In this document: positions 12,636 to 21,521 of the stretch, piece after piece
How the letters are laid out: every line of letters starts with the position of its first letter
Numbering within the stretch: position 1 is the first letter of the stretch
Assembly (NCBI GenBank): GCA_012838665.1
Contig: DUOX01000059.1
Location: 1 to 33,599, forward strand
Direction: 5' to 3'
DNA length: 33,599 nucleotides
From: Clostridiales bacterium
GTDB lineage: Bacteria; Bacillota; Clostridia; Oscillospirales; Oscillospiraceae
Made by a program: the position numbers and the translations under genes
The notes under the pieces: generated by a model
Told to the model about the DNA's origin: nothing
Database searches by the model: none
Seen by the model: the letters and a program-made list of their open reading frames with translations, nothing else

Positions 12636-12680
12636 GTAGTCCTTATTCCCCCTTTAAACATGTAGTCCTTATTCCCCCTT
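12629..12680. repeat. Perfect 26-bp tandem duplication over the start site of the orphan gene
   Basis: Two identical 26-bp units (12629-12654 and 12655-12680) contain the minus-strand AAGGGGG/AAGGA ribosome-site region and the ATG with its first codons. The unit is not a multiple of three, so the upstream ATG (12661) opens a different frame that stops after 12 codons, just inside the start of the gene. Confidence 0.9.
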
Positions 12681-12695
12681 TGTGTTTTATACTTT

Positions 12696-12724
12696 ATTAT
12701 ACAAAATATTGGAAATTATTACAA
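12696..12724 (-). promoter_or_regulatory. Sigma-A-type promoter of the orphan gene
   Basis: On the minus strand TTGTAA (12719-12724) and TATAAT (12696-12701) are separated by exactly 17 bp. They lie about 60 bp upstream of the ATG at 12635. Confidence 0.7.
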
Positions 12725-12782
12725 GATAAGGGCTGTATCTTCTAAATCCTCTTTAAACGCAAATTCCATTTGGAATAAAATA

Positions 12783-12815
12783 AAAATCCCGTAATCTCAA
12801 TGACTACAGGATTTT
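12783..12815 (-). terminator. Terminator downstream of tRNA-Leu
   Basis: On the minus strand AAAATCC-T-GTA pairs with TAC-G-GGATTTT with one mismatch, and T-rich sequence follows. It lies 9 bp beyond the CCA end of the tRNA gene. Confidence 0.65.
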
Positions 12816-12823
12816 GCTTTTTC

Positions 12824-12911
12824 TGGTGCGCGAGGCGGGACTTGAACCCGCACGTGCGTATTGCACACTAGAACCTGAATCTAGCGAGTCTGCCAATTCC
12901 ACCACTCGCGC
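12824..12911 (-). tRNA. trnL: tRNA-Leu(CAG)
   Basis: The minus strand folds as a class II tRNA of 88 nt. The acceptor stem is GCGCGAG/CTCGCGC with discriminator A and an encoded CCA (12824-12826). The D-arm contains GGTGGAATTGGCAGAC. The anticodon stem CTAGA/TCTAG holds the loop TTCAGGT, giving anticodon CAG. A long variable arm and the T-arm GCGGGTTCAAGTCCCGC complete it. A consensus promoter lies upstream. Confidence 0.97.
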
Positions 12912-12940
12912 ATATGCTGCCCCTATTGAGGCGCTTAAAC

Positions 12941-12969
12941 ATAATAGCATTTTCATATTAAAATGTCAA
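12941..12969 (-). promoter_or_regulatory. Consensus promoter of tRNA-Leu
   Basis: TTGACA (12964-12969, minus) and TATTAT (12941-12946) are spaced 17 bp apart, 29 bp upstream of the tRNA 5' end. The -35 element is a perfect consensus. Confidence 0.85.
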
Positions 12970-13089
12970 CATAAATTTGAACTATGGCCTCTGCCCGGGA
13001 AACCCTCGCACGTTTATAAGCCCGGTACAAGTCGGACAGGCTGCTGCAGCCCGCCGCCCGCCGTCAAGCTGTTGCCGTATGCAAATTTC

Positions 13090-13135
13090 AAAGGACCTGG
13101 GCCCGTCCTCCGGAGAGGCCGGGCCGGGTCCTTTT
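13090..13135 (+). terminator. Long GC-rich hairpin with T-rich plus-strand tail
   Basis: AAAGGACCTGGGCCCG (13090-13105) pairs with CGGGCCGGGTCCTTT (13120-13134) with a single bulge. The plus strand continues TTTTGCTTTGTTGTTTTT. No plus-strand gene precedes it, so either the GC-rich 12970-13090 stretch is itself transcribed, or the hairpin serves the minus-strand nitroreductase gene, for which its U-tail is weak. Confidence 0.5.
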
Positions 13136-13200
13136 GCTTTGTTGTTTTTGATGCCTAATTCCTGTCCGGCCATTAATATTTAAAACCCTTCGCTACTAAC

Positions 13201-13755
13201 TTATACGTAGGATATGGTACCCTTCCTGGGGCCCCTGTCCTTTACTTCAGGTCCGGGGTAACCGAAGAACGCGGCGGCACGAACAACGTATCCCTCCGGA
13301 ACCAGCTTGGGCTTTAAGGCCAGTCCTTCGGGGCAATTAAAGAAGTCCTTGACCATTGCATGGGACCATCCGGAGGCTATGCCAAGAGAAGCGGCCGCAA
13401 TGAACATATTCTCCATTGCAAGGCAGCAATCCTGGAAATTGGTTGGATGGCTTTCCCTACCCGAGACGATTATCATAACGGGGGCGTTCCTCATGGTTTC
13501 TATTGGTCCGGGAGGAAGATTAATGCCGGGCGGAGGTGTAGGCTTTGGCATAACCTTAAACACCTCTCCAATTCTGTTCAGCATTTCCCTGCTCCTAACC
13601 ACAGTAAAATGCCATGGCTGACCGTTCATGCCCGTTGGAGCATAAAGACCGGCCGTCAGTATTGTTTCCAGTTCCTCGTCTCCAATGGGCAGCCCGTCAA
13701 ATATCTTATAGCTTCTGCGTGAAAGAATGCTTTTCATGGTCTCATTGTGAATCAT
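13201..13755 (-). CDS. Nitroreductase-family FMN protein
   Basis: This 184-aa product belongs to the FMN-dependent nitroreductase family, which reduces nitro groups, quinones or other acceptors with NAD(P)H; the substrate is unknown. Visible hallmarks are the N-terminal RRSYKIFDGLPIGDEEL (phosphate-binding Arg-Arg-Ser), APTGMNGQPWHFTVV, the AMENMFIAAASLGIASGW helix, and a C-terminal GYPGPE segment. The ATG at 13755 follows AAAGGAG by 9 nt. A later Met at codon 7 is less well placed. It is probably a single-gene unit between tRNA-Leu and gap. Confidence 0.9.
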   Translation of the reverse strand: MIHNETMKSILSRRSYKIFDGLPIGDEELETILTAGLYAPTGMNGQPWHFTVVRSREMLNRIGEVFKVMPKPTPPPGINLPPGPIETMRNAPVMIIVSGRESHPTNFQDCCLAMENMFIAAASLGIASGWSHAMVKDFFNCPEGLALKPKLVPEGYVVRAAAFFGYPGPEVKDRGPRKGTISYV

Positions 13756-13847
13756 GGCTTCAGACTCCTTTCATACAAGTTTTTCAGCGTTATTATAATA
13801 ATTAATAGCCCTTGTGGACATTATACCATTTAACGGAAATTTTGCAA

Positions 13848-13897
13848 ATAAAAACAGGGCTCAGGCAGCCTTTATCAAAAGCGGCCACGTGCCCTGT
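13848..13897 (-). terminator. Terminator of gap
   Basis: On the minus strand ACAGGGC (13891-13897) pairs with GCCCTGT (13854-13860) across a 30-nt loop that has some inner pairing, then TTTTTATTT follows. It starts 15 bp after the gap stop codon. Confidence 0.6.
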
Positions 13898-13911
13898 GTT
13901 TGTATGGTCAG

Positions 13912-15029
<1,118 letters not shown>

Positions 15030-15032
15030 ACC

Positions 15033-15061
15033 ATTATACGCTATTATTGGTAATTTGTAAA
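15033..15061 (-). promoter_or_regulatory. Promoter of gap
   Basis: TTTACA (15056-15061, minus) and a perfect TATAAT (15033-15038) are 17 bp apart. The predicted start lies within the 33-bp palindrome. Confidence 0.82.
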
Positions 15062-15309
15062 GAGAAAATACATATAGAAAAAAACAAATTTTTCTAATCA
15101 GAAACGCCTTTCATTAATTATAATTTGTATTTGACCCTCTTAAATTCGAGGTAATTATGCCCCATTAATGTTTTGTAAAATTTTTTATGGTCATATAAAA
15201 AAATTTTGTGTGCTATTTTTCTTTATTTTCACTGTCTATGTTCTATAATAGTTTTGTTTTTCATATAATTATATTTTTCACTTAAAATAAACACAAAGGG
15301 GACCCTGTA
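15062..15309. other. AT-rich intergenic stretch
   Basis: About 250 bp of strongly AT-rich sequence without a credible ORF. It probably contained the upstream region of the flavin oxidoreductase remnant: a TATAAT is present at 15244-15249 but lacks a good -35 element. AAAGGGGA lies just before the remnant ATG. Confidence 0.4.
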
Positions 15310-15398
15310 ATGAATTCGTTTTATCCGCATCTATAGCATATTACGCAGAAAAAGCCCGGGGTGGCGCGGCCGTTGTCACGGTGGGCGACACACATTGA
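15310..15398 (+). pseudogene. Remnant of an NADH:flavin oxidoreductase (Old Yellow Enzyme family) gene
   Basis: After AAAGGGGA an ATG opens MNSFYPHL and stops at once. In another frame the sequence then encodes SIAYYAEKARGGAAVVTVGDTH before TGA. Both pieces match where they would sit in BaiC/2,4-dienoyl-CoA-reductase-like enzymes: a start of the form M..YP.LF.P, and the YY..(R/K)A.GGAAVVTVG strand some 50 residues later. The rest of the gene is missing. I read this as a deletion-derived scrap with its ribosome site still in place. The basis is recognition of a short motif. Confidence 0.5.
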
Positions 15399-15416
15399 GA
15401 ACATAATAAGCACATA

Positions 15417-15458
15417 AAAATACTGGCACTTGGAGTTATTTCAAGTGCCAGTATTTTT
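15417..15458. terminator. Strong bidirectional terminator
   Basis: AAAATACTGGCACTTG (15417-15432) pairs perfectly with 15442-15457 around a 9-nt loop, with T6 on plus and A5 on minus. It ends the DUF1002 gene on the minus strand and probably once ended the flavin oxidoreductase gene on the plus strand. Confidence 0.85.
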
Positions 15459-15476
15459 TGCAAAAACTTCTGTAGG

Positions 15477-16346
15477 CTACCTTAGCTTGCTTAACAGCTT
15501 GTTGAAAAAGTTGCCAATGGCTTTAATTATTTTCTTGGCAGAATCCACGAATTTATTAACGGTTTCCTTGGCCCCCGCCATTTTTTTGATAGCCTCCTGG
15601 ACGGACTCCACCTTCGACTTAAGCTCGTCGGTGCTAAGTTTTTCCAGAGAACGGCACAGTTTAATAAGCTGGTCCACCTGACCATCGGTAATGGAGACAT
15701 TGTATTCATCGGCAAGCTCCCGGATTGTGTCCCTGAGTTCGTCATCCGTCATATTCTTGGTTTCGTCCAGAATCAGCTTTAACTCATTGACAATGGTTAC
15801 AGCATCATAGCTGCCAATCTCGTCGGCCAATTCAGCCGTTATTACCAGCTCCTGGGTGCCGACAATCTTCGCCAGCTCATCCAGGGTCTCCCCTGTTATG
15901 TCTTCATAAGCCTTATAAATCCCGGTAAGGGCCGCAGTTCCGGATACGGCGAAGGGCGCAGTCACTATAACCCTGGCATCGTCAATGCCGGCAGTCACAA
16001 GGGCGTTAACATACATCTCCTTAGTGCACCAGCTAATATTTGAGGTGCTGACATTCAGGCCCTCGCCTTCAGCCAAAATCTCGATGTAGACACAGGAAAT
16101 GGCCCTGGTCCCGATAAGGGAACTGTCCACAAGGCCGTCCAAATACTGGCGCTCCTCGTCGTTTGTCACCCGCAGCTCTTTGACGCTGTCCCGCTCAATA
16201 TTGAAGGTCTCATATACCTGCCGGATCTGTTCCTCCGTAAGGTTGGCGCCAATGACAGCCCGGGCGTCGCCCTCGTTGAGGGCCATTGCCGAGCACATGC
16301 CTGCCAGTATAAAAATTGACAGCAAAAATGCAATAAACTTTTTCAT
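15477..16346 (-). CDS. Secreted DUF1002 (YpuA-like) protein
   Basis: The 289-aa product begins with a signal peptide (MKK, a hydrophobic core to about residue 20, Ala-x-Ala near 20-22), so it is exported. The body has the DUF1002 pattern known from Bacillus YpuA: GANLTEEQIRQVYE near the start, GLVDSSLIGTRAISCVYIEI, and then NISWCTKEMYVNALVTAGI with VIVTAPFAVSGTAALTGIYKAYE. The last 100 residues are helical and end in a basic segment. The function of the family is unknown. AAAGGA lies 8 nt before the ATG. It stands alone, with terminators at its 3' side. Confidence 0.88.
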   Translation of the reverse strand: MKKFIAFLLSIFILAGMCSAMALNEGDARAVIGANLTEEQIRQVYETFNIERDSVKELRVTNDEERQYLDGLVDSSLIGTRAISCVYIEILAEGEGLNVSTSNISWCTKEMYVNALVTAGIDDARVIVTAPFAVSGTAALTGIYKAYEDITGETLDELAKIVGTQELVITAELADEIGSYDAVTIVNELKLILDETKNMTDDELRDTIRELADEYNVSITDGQVDQLIKLCRSLEKLSTDELKSKVESVQEAIKKMAGAKETVNKFVDSAKKIIKAIGNFFNKLLSKLR

Positions 16347-16564
16347 AGTATCATCCTTTCAGCATTGTAAGGAGTATTGTCCAAAGAATAAATATCTAAT
16401 CAGGCATATTTTACTACGCATACGTTAAAAAGTATACCATATTTTTCAGACGATAAGGTTTTATAAAAGTTCCCAAAATATTTGGCAATTTCTTTTCAAA
16501 AAAAGCCCCATTTTTCAACGTTTCCTTGTTATAATTATAACATATAAAATATACAAAAAAACAC
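16347..16564. other. AT-rich divergent intergenic region
   Basis: This is the upstream region shared by the DUF1002 gene (minus) and the symporter gene (plus). A perfect palindrome TGTTATAATTATAACA lies at 16527-16542. No ORF is seen, and I could not assign a convincing minus-strand promoter. Confidence 0.4.
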
Positions 16565-16593
16565 TTGGCAGCTAGGTTTTTTTAAGTTATAAT
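16565..16593 (+). promoter_or_regulatory. Promoter of the alanine/glycine symporter gene
   Basis: TTGGCA (16565-16570) and TATAAT (16588-16593) are spaced 17 bp. They lie 58 bp before the ATG. Confidence 0.8.
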
Positions 16594-16651
16594 CCATGTT
16601 ACTGGACTTTTTGTAGGCTTTTTACGCCAGAATATAAAGAGGAGTGTTATA

Positions 16652-18070
16652 ATGGAACTAATCAGCAGAATCAACAATTCCGTAAACAGTTTCGTATGGG
16701 GACCCATTATGCTCGCCCTAATCGTGGGCACAGGTATTTTCCTTACCATCCGCTGCAGATTCCCGCAAGCCTCCAAGTTCGGTTACATGTGGCAAAACAC
16801 GGTTTCCACACTTTTCAAAAAAGGTGACAAGGCAGCCCTTGCGTCCGACGGCACCAATGTTTCGCCTTTTGCCGCCGTTTCAACGGCTCTGGCCTCTACG
16901 GTGGGCGTGGGCAACGTGGCCGGCGTTGCAGGTGCCATTGCCGCCGGCGGTCCCGGCGCGGTTTTTTGGATGTGGGTATCAGCCTTCTTCGGAATGTGCA
17001 CCAAATACGCTGAAATAGTCCTTGCTGTCCATTTCCGCCAGGTAGCTGAAGATGGCACACACTACGGCGGTCCCATGTACTACATCGAAAAGGGCCTAAA
17101 GTGCAAATGGCTGGCCTGTATCTTTGCGCTTCTGGGAGGCCTTGCCTGCTTCGGCATCGGCAACGCGACCCAGGCCGCAGAAATCTCAGTAGCCGTAAAC
17201 AACCTTACCGGAGCCGGCTTTGACTCCTCTTTTATCACCGCTATTATCCTGGCTGCCATAGTCGGGATTGTTGTCATCGGCGGCATAAAGAGAATAAGCA
17301 CGGTTACAACATATCTTGTTCCATTTATGGCTCTGTTCTACATAATCATCGGCGTAGGCATTATCATTGCCAATGCCTCTGTTCTGCCCCAATGCTTTGC
17401 AATAATCTTCAAGAGCGCTTTCAGCCTTAAGGCAGTCGGCGGCGGCGTCTTCGGCTACGCAATTTTCCTCGCCATGCAAAAGGGCATAGCCCGCGGCGTC
17501 TTCTCAAACGAGGCAGGTCTCGGCTCCGCCCCCATTGCCCATGCTGCCTCCTCCACAAAGGCCCCCGTTAAACAGGGCCTTTGGGGCATCTTTGAAGTGT
17601 TCATCGACACCATAGTTATCTGCACCATCACCGGACTTCTGGTAGTTCTCTCCGGCACATATGAAACTTCCGGCCTCACAGGCGGCGCCCTGACGGCCCA
17701 TGCCGTTGAAACACTGCTCGGTAGTGTCTGGGGCGGCAACTTCGTCCGCTTTGGCCTTCTGCTCTTTGCCCTGTCCACCATCCTGGGCTGGTGCTACTAT
17801 GGGGAAACCTGCTGGGGCTACCTTACAAATAACAACAAGACCGTCACAATGATCTATCGCATAATCTTCACTCTTGTATGCTTCATCGGTGCCTGGACAT
17901 CTTCTTCCAGCGTCATAAGCGATACCTCCACCCTTAACCTGATGTGGAACCTGGCTGACACCCTTAACGGACTTATGGCAATACCCAACCTTATCGGCCT
18001 GCTGTTACTCTCCGGTATAGTGGTTAAGCTGACCAAGGAACATTTCAACAGCAAAAGGCTTAAGAATTAG
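16652..18070 (+). CDS. Sodium:alanine/glycine symporter (AGCS family)
   Basis: This 472-aa membrane carrier takes up alanine or glycine with Na+ (AGCS family, AlsT/DagA type). The conserved helix-2 region is seen (SPFAAVSTALASTVGVGNVAGVAGAI), followed by PGAVFWMWVSAFFGMCTKYAE, then THYGGPMYYIEKG. The SNEAGLGSAPIAHAA segment typical of the family is also present, as is a C-terminal LNGLMAIPNLIGLLLLSG. About ten hydrophobic segments are visible. AGAGGAG lies 7 nt before the ATG. It is a single transcription unit ending at the terminator at 18097. Dependence on Na+ would fit the Na+-type ATP synthase pattern in this window. Confidence 0.94.
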   Translation: MELISRINNSVNSFVWGPIMLALIVGTGIFLTIRCRFPQASKFGYMWQNTVSTLFKKGDKAALASDGTNVSPFAAVSTALASTVGVGNVAGVAGAIAAGGPGAVFWMWVSAFFGMCTKYAEIVLAVHFRQVAEDGTHYGGPMYYIEKGLKCKWLACIFALLGGLACFGIGNATQAAEISVAVNNLTGAGFDSSFITAIILAAIVGIVVIGGIKRISTVTTYLVPFMALFYIIIGVGIIIANASVLPQCFAIIFKSAFSLKAVGGGVFGYAIFLAMQKGIARGVFSNEAGLGSAPIAHAASSTKAPVKQGLWGIFEVFIDTIVICTITGLLVVLSGTYETSGLTGGALTAHAVETLLGSVWGGNFVRFGLLLFALSTILGWCYYGETCWGYLTNNNKTVTMIYRIIFTLVCFIGAWTSSSSVISDTSTLNLMWNLADTLNGLMAIPNLIGLLLLSGIVVKLTKEHFNSKRLKN

Positions 18071-18096
18071 TTTGCTGCCAATGCCTTATTAATGAT

Positions 18097-18139
18097 AATG
18101 AAAACGGGGCCTTCCACTGTGGGGGGCCCCGTTTTCATT
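18097..18139. terminator. Bidirectional terminator between convergent genes
   Basis: AATGAAAACGGGGCC (18097-18111) pairs perfectly with 18125-18139 around a 13-nt loop. It separates the symporter gene (plus) from the pyrophosphatase gene (minus). The TTTT and AAAA are inside the stem. Confidence 0.75.
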
Positions 18140-18151
18140 GTCGAATATTCA

Positions 18152-18697
18152 TCAGCAACCGCAACCGGAACCAAACACCCTGTTGTAGTTGGCTATGGCC
18201 TCCTCTATAATGCGCAGGGCATCCTCTGCATAGCTGACTTCCTTAACGGCAGTTTCCTTATTCTCCAGAGCTTTGTAGACGGAGAAAAAATGTTTCATCT
18301 CATCAAATACATGCGGGGGAAGCTGGTCAATGTTCTTATACGTGCTGAAAACCGGGTCTTCAAAGGGTACGGCGATTATCTTATCATCCAGCTTTCCGCC
18401 GTCCAGCATGGAAATTACCCCTATGGGATAGCAGCGCACCATGGTAAGTACGTCCAACCGTTCACGGCACAGGACAAGAACATCCAGAGGGTCATCGTCA
18501 TCTCCCAGGGTGCGGGGTATGAAGCCGTAGTTTGCGGGGTATTGGGTGGAGGTGTGAAGTATCCTGTCCAGAATAATCATCCCGGTTTCCTTATCCAGCT
18601 CATACTTCTTGTTGCTCCCCTGGGGAATTTCAATCACCGCAAGAAAGTCCCCTGCCTTGATTCTAGCAGGATTTATATCGTGCCAAATATTTTTCAT
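18152..18697 (-). CDS. ppa: Soluble inorganic pyrophosphatase, family I
   Basis: This cytoplasmic enzyme hydrolyses PPi to two phosphates with Mg2+. The 181-aa product shows the family I signature DDDDPLDVLVL (metal-binding aspartates), ANYGFIPRTLGDD, the KDDKI-type segment (GGKLDDKIIAVP) and KHFFSVYK. It ends in Gly-Ser-Gly-Cys-Gly-Cys, a small possible metal-binding tail. Length is typical of the bacterial enzyme. A promoter is seen at 18767-18795, and the gene is monocistronic between two terminator or promoter regions. Confidence 0.95.
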   Translation of the reverse strand: MKNIWHDINPARIKAGDFLAVIEIPQGSNKKYELDKETGMIILDRILHTSTQYPANYGFIPRTLGDDDDPLDVLVLCRERLDVLTMVRCYPIGVISMLDGGKLDDKIIAVPFEDPVFSTYKNIDQLPPHVFDEMKHFFSVYKALENKETAVKEVSYAEDALRIIEEAIANYNRVFGSGCGC

Positions 18698-18766
18698 CCA
18701 AACATTCCCTAACGGCCTGCCAAAACTGCTAACAGGTCAAAGTTTCTTCTGTATTTGCCAAATAAA

Positions 18767-18795
18767 ATTATATAATACATTTTCCCCATATACAA
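18767..18795 (-). promoter_or_regulatory. Promoter of ppa
   Basis: On the minus strand TTGTAT (18790-18795) and TATAAT (18767-18772) are separated by 17 bp, about 70 bp before the ppa ATG. Confidence 0.7.
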
Positions 18796-18864
18796 CGGAC
18801 GTATATACTGAAAAAAGCAACCTGCCGCACTCGTTTTTTATTGAAAGAGATAACTTTCCCAAGT

Positions 18865-20229
18865 CTATTTCAAAAACATGCGCACCAGCTTGAAATTCTT
18901 ATCGGTATAGGGATGATACCGCATTTTCATGTCTATCCAGTTGTATTTCTTGACCATGCTGCGGTAGTGGGTAAAAGTATCAAAACTCTTCTTTCCGTGA
19001 TAGGAGCCCATACCGCTGTGACCCACACCGCCAAAGCCCATATGCGGGGTAGCCAAATGGATTATGGTATCGTTGATGCAGCCGCCCCCGAAGGAACACT
19101 CCCCGAGCACCCTTCTTTCCGTCTCCCTGTTCCGGGTAAACAGGTAAAAAGCCAAAGGTTTTTCCCTGGAACGGACAAAAGATATGGCCTCATCCATATC
19201 CTTAAAGGTAATAACCGGCAGTATGGGGCCAAATATCTCCTCCTGCATTATCGGGGAATCTGGTGTTATGTCAACCAATACAGCGGGCTCTATAAAACGC
19301 CTGCTCTCGTCGAAGGTTCCGCCTATGGCCGCCTTCTCTCCCTCCATAAGCTTCAGCAGGCGCCTGAAGTGCTTTTCATTCACTATAACGGGCATATCGC
19401 CCATGTCGCCGCCGGGGAAGAAATCCTCCAAGGCGCTACGGTATTCTGATATAAAGCCCTCCCGGAGGCTTTCATGTATCAGGAGATAGTCCGGCGCGAC
19501 GCAGGTCTGCCCCGCATTGAGAACCTTGCCGAAGGCTACCCTCCGGGCAGCCAGCTTCAAATTGGCACTTTCGTCTATTATCACGGGGCTTTTCCCACCC
19601 AGCTCCAGAGTGACGGGCGTCAGGTTCTTTGCCGCCGCGGCCATTACCACCTTGCCCACGGCTACGCTGCCGGTGAAGAAGATGTAATCGAAGCGCTGTT
19701 CCAGCAGGGCGCTGTTCTCCTCCCTGCCGCCTTCCACTACGGTAACGTATTCCGGAGGGAAGATCCCCTCAATGAGCTCCCGCACTGCCCGGCTGGTGGC
19801 GGGAGCATAGGCCGAGGGCTTTATCACCGCACAGTTTCCTGCGGAGATGGCCCCCACCAGGGGCGTCAGGCAAAGCTGCAGGGGGTAGTTCCAGGGGGAT
19901 ATTATCAGGGCCACGCCGTAAGGCTCGGGGGATACGAAGCTTTTGGCGTGAAACTGTGACAGGGGCGTTTTCACCCGCCTGTTTTTTGCCCACCGGGGCA
20001 AATGCTTTATGTGGTATCCGATTTCGTCCAGAACTATGCCGATTTCGGTCATGTAGGTTTCAAAGACCGTCTTGTTCAGGTCGGCCCTCAAGGCTTCATA
20101 AATCCTATTCTCGTTTTGCTGTAAAGCCTCCTGCAGTTTCCTCAGGGCGTTCAGGCGGAATTCCACTGGCCGGGTCCTGCCCGACATGAAAAATTCCCGC
20201 TGTTCGGCTACGATTCGGGGAATATCCAT
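18865..20229 (-). CDS. NAD(P)-dependent aldehyde dehydrogenase, class 3-like
   Basis: The enzyme oxidises an aldehyde to the acid. From the ATG at 20229 (AAGGAGG 8 nt upstream) the 454 residues show ISPWNYPLQL, FTGSVAVGK (cofactor loop), the general-base Glu209 in TLELGGKSP and the catalytic Cys243 in NAGQTCVAPDY. EEIFGPILPV follows, then a basic, aromatic C-terminus. The short N-terminus and C-terminal tail resemble class 3 or fatty-aldehyde-type enzymes, so a hydrophobic aldehyde is possible. An upstream in-frame extension to 20295 overlaps the intercistronic hairpin and is rejected. It is the last gene of the five-gene operon. Confidence 0.93.
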   Translation of the reverse strand: MDIPRIVAEQREFFMSGRTRPVEFRLNALRKLQEALQQNENRIYEALRADLNKTVFETYMTEIGIVLDEIGYHIKHLPRWAKNRRVKTPLSQFHAKSFVSPEPYGVALIISPWNYPLQLCLTPLVGAISAGNCAVIKPSAYAPATSRAVRELIEGIFPPEYVTVVEGGREENSALLEQRFDYIFFTGSVAVGKVVMAAAAKNLTPVTLELGGKSPVIIDESANLKLAARRVAFGKVLNAGQTCVAPDYLLIHESLREGFISEYRSALEDFFPGGDMGDMPVIVNEKHFRRLLKLMEGEKAAIGGTFDESRRFIEPAVLVDITPDSPIMQEEIFGPILPVITFKDMDEAISFVRSREKPLAFYLFTRNRETERRVLGECSFGGGCINDTIIHLATPHMGFGGVGHSGMGSYHGKKSFDTFTHYRSMVKKYNWIDMKMRYHPYTDKNFKLVRMFLK

Positions 20230-20257
20230 ATAGACAGCCTCCTTATTAATAATTGAT

Positions 20258-20284
20258 GGCGGGGAAACGCGGGGCTTCCCCGCC
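20258..20284 (-). other. Intercistronic hairpin between alcohol and aldehyde dehydrogenase genes
   Basis: GGCGGGGAA (20258-20266) pairs perfectly with TTCCCCGCC (20276-20284), starting 7 bp after the alcohol dehydrogenase stop. It lacks a U-run, so it is more likely a processing, stability or partial attenuation element than a full terminator. Confidence 0.5.
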
Positions 20285-20291
20285 ACGAAAA

Positions 20292-21503
20292 TCACTCGCA
20301 GTCCAGTACGATTTTTATAAGTTCCGGCGGATTTTTCAGCATTAGTCTGAAGGCATCCTTATACCTGTCCAGGGGGAAGCGATGGGTTATGAAGCCTTCC
20401 GTTTTATAAATCCCGTCGCGGATCCACTCCTGAGCCAGATCGAAGGTGTAGAGCCTGCGGCCGTTCCATTCTTCCATGCCGTGGGCGTCTATGCCTATGA
20501 TTTTCAGCTCCTGCCACCAGATGGGCGTCTCGTCGAACCTGACGCTGTTCATGTGGTGGCCCACCTTGACGAAGGTGCCCCTGGCCCGCAGGAAGCGCAG
20601 GCAGTTGGTGTTGCTCCATGCACCGCCGACGCAGTCAAAGACCATGTCGAAACCGCCGAACATCATCTTGTTGTTGTTCATGCCGGTAAAGACCCGGCTG
20701 CCTCCCGTGGCCTTGGAAACGGCCTCGTAGGGCTCTCCCTTAAGGATGTGGTCGGCGCCCAGTTTCAGGGCAAACTCCTGCTTGGGCTTAATCCGCTCCA
20801 TAACCCAAACCTCGCACTCTGGCTGGATAATCTTGATGGCCTGCACCACTCCAAGCCCGATGGTGCCGCAGCCCAGCACCATCACCTTGTCCCCCTTCTT
20901 TGGAGGAGACATCAAAACGGCGTGGATGGAAACGGCGGCTGGCTCTATCATCACCGCCTGGTCGTCGGTAAGCTCGTCAAAAATCCTCGTGAGCTGCTGC
21001 TCCGGGGCAATGAAGGAATCCCCGAAACCCGCCCCCACGTCAGGCAAGTTCAGGGGGCTTGGCTCGCCGTAGTTTTCGCACAGGCAGTAATTACCTTTCC
21101 TGCAGAAGCGGCAGGGCTCCTTGATGTCCTTGTTTCCGCAGCTTGACATATACTCCCTAAGGGTTACCCTGTCGCCCACCTTAAACCCCGTGACCTCGGG
21201 CCCAACTTCCACAACAACGCCGACGGTCTCATGGCCCAGATATGTACGTTTGGATGTGGGAATGGGCTCCAGCGCCGAGTCGGTGCTGGTAGTAGCCTTG
21301 AAAAAGCTCAGGTCCGTGCCGCAAACGCCGGCGCAAATGTTCTTTACCCTTACCCAGTTTGGGGCGGGCAGGGGCGGATCGGGAATATTTTTATTATACT
21401 TTACGGCATTAAGGCCGGTAAACAGCAAGGGATTGCAGCATTTGGTGGCAAACTTTGTCACCAGAATTCTGGGTATGTCTTTCTCAAAATAAATGGTTTT
21501 CAT
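20292..21503 (-). CDS. Zinc-dependent medium-chain alcohol dehydrogenase
   Basis: The 403-aa product is a medium-chain dehydrogenase/reductase. Catalytic zinc ligands are Cys61 (CGTD), His91 and Glu92 (GHET). The structural-zinc lobe has Cys131, Cys134 and Cys142 in the usual spacing, but the first cysteine is displaced to 122 by an insertion. The Rossmann loop VLGCGTIGLG binds NAD(P). An insertion rich in Asn, Met and Gly (GMNNNKMMFGG) precedes FDMVFDCVGG. The substrate is unknown. It lies between the SCP2-like and aldehyde dehydrogenase genes in the same operon, so it may feed an aldehyde to the next enzyme. Confidence 0.92.
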   Translation of the reverse strand: MKTIYFEKDIPRILVTKFATKCCNPLLFTGLNAVKYNKNIPDPPLPAPNWVRVKNICAGVCGTDLSFFKATTSTDSALEPIPTSKRTYLGHETVGVVVEVGPEVTGFKVGDRVTLREYMSSCGNKDIKEPCRFCRKGNYCLCENYGEPSPLNLPDVGAGFGDSFIAPEQQLTRIFDELTDDQAVMIEPAAVSIHAVLMSPPKKGDKVMVLGCGTIGLGVVQAIKIIQPECEVWVMERIKPKQEFALKLGADHILKGEPYEAVSKATGGSRVFTGMNNNKMMFGGFDMVFDCVGGAWSNTNCLRFLRARGTFVKVGHHMNSVRFDETPIWWQELKIIGIDAHGMEEWNGRRLYTFDLAQEWIRDGIYKTEGFITHRFPLDRYKDAFRLMLKNPPELIKIVLDCE

Positions 21504-21521
21504 TTATCCCGCTCCCTCCTG

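Noticed and set aside
11750-12830. AT-rich patch as an integrated element with att sites at tRNA-Leu
   Set aside because: No integrase is present and no copy of the tRNA 3' end was found on the far side near 11740-11770, so only transfer in a loose sense is supported.
12814-13158. Plus-strand ORF of 114 codons (begins Met-Leu-Phe-Leu-Val-Arg-Glu-Ala-Gly)
   Set aside because: It is the well-known antisense shadow of a tRNA-Leu gene and has no ribosome site.
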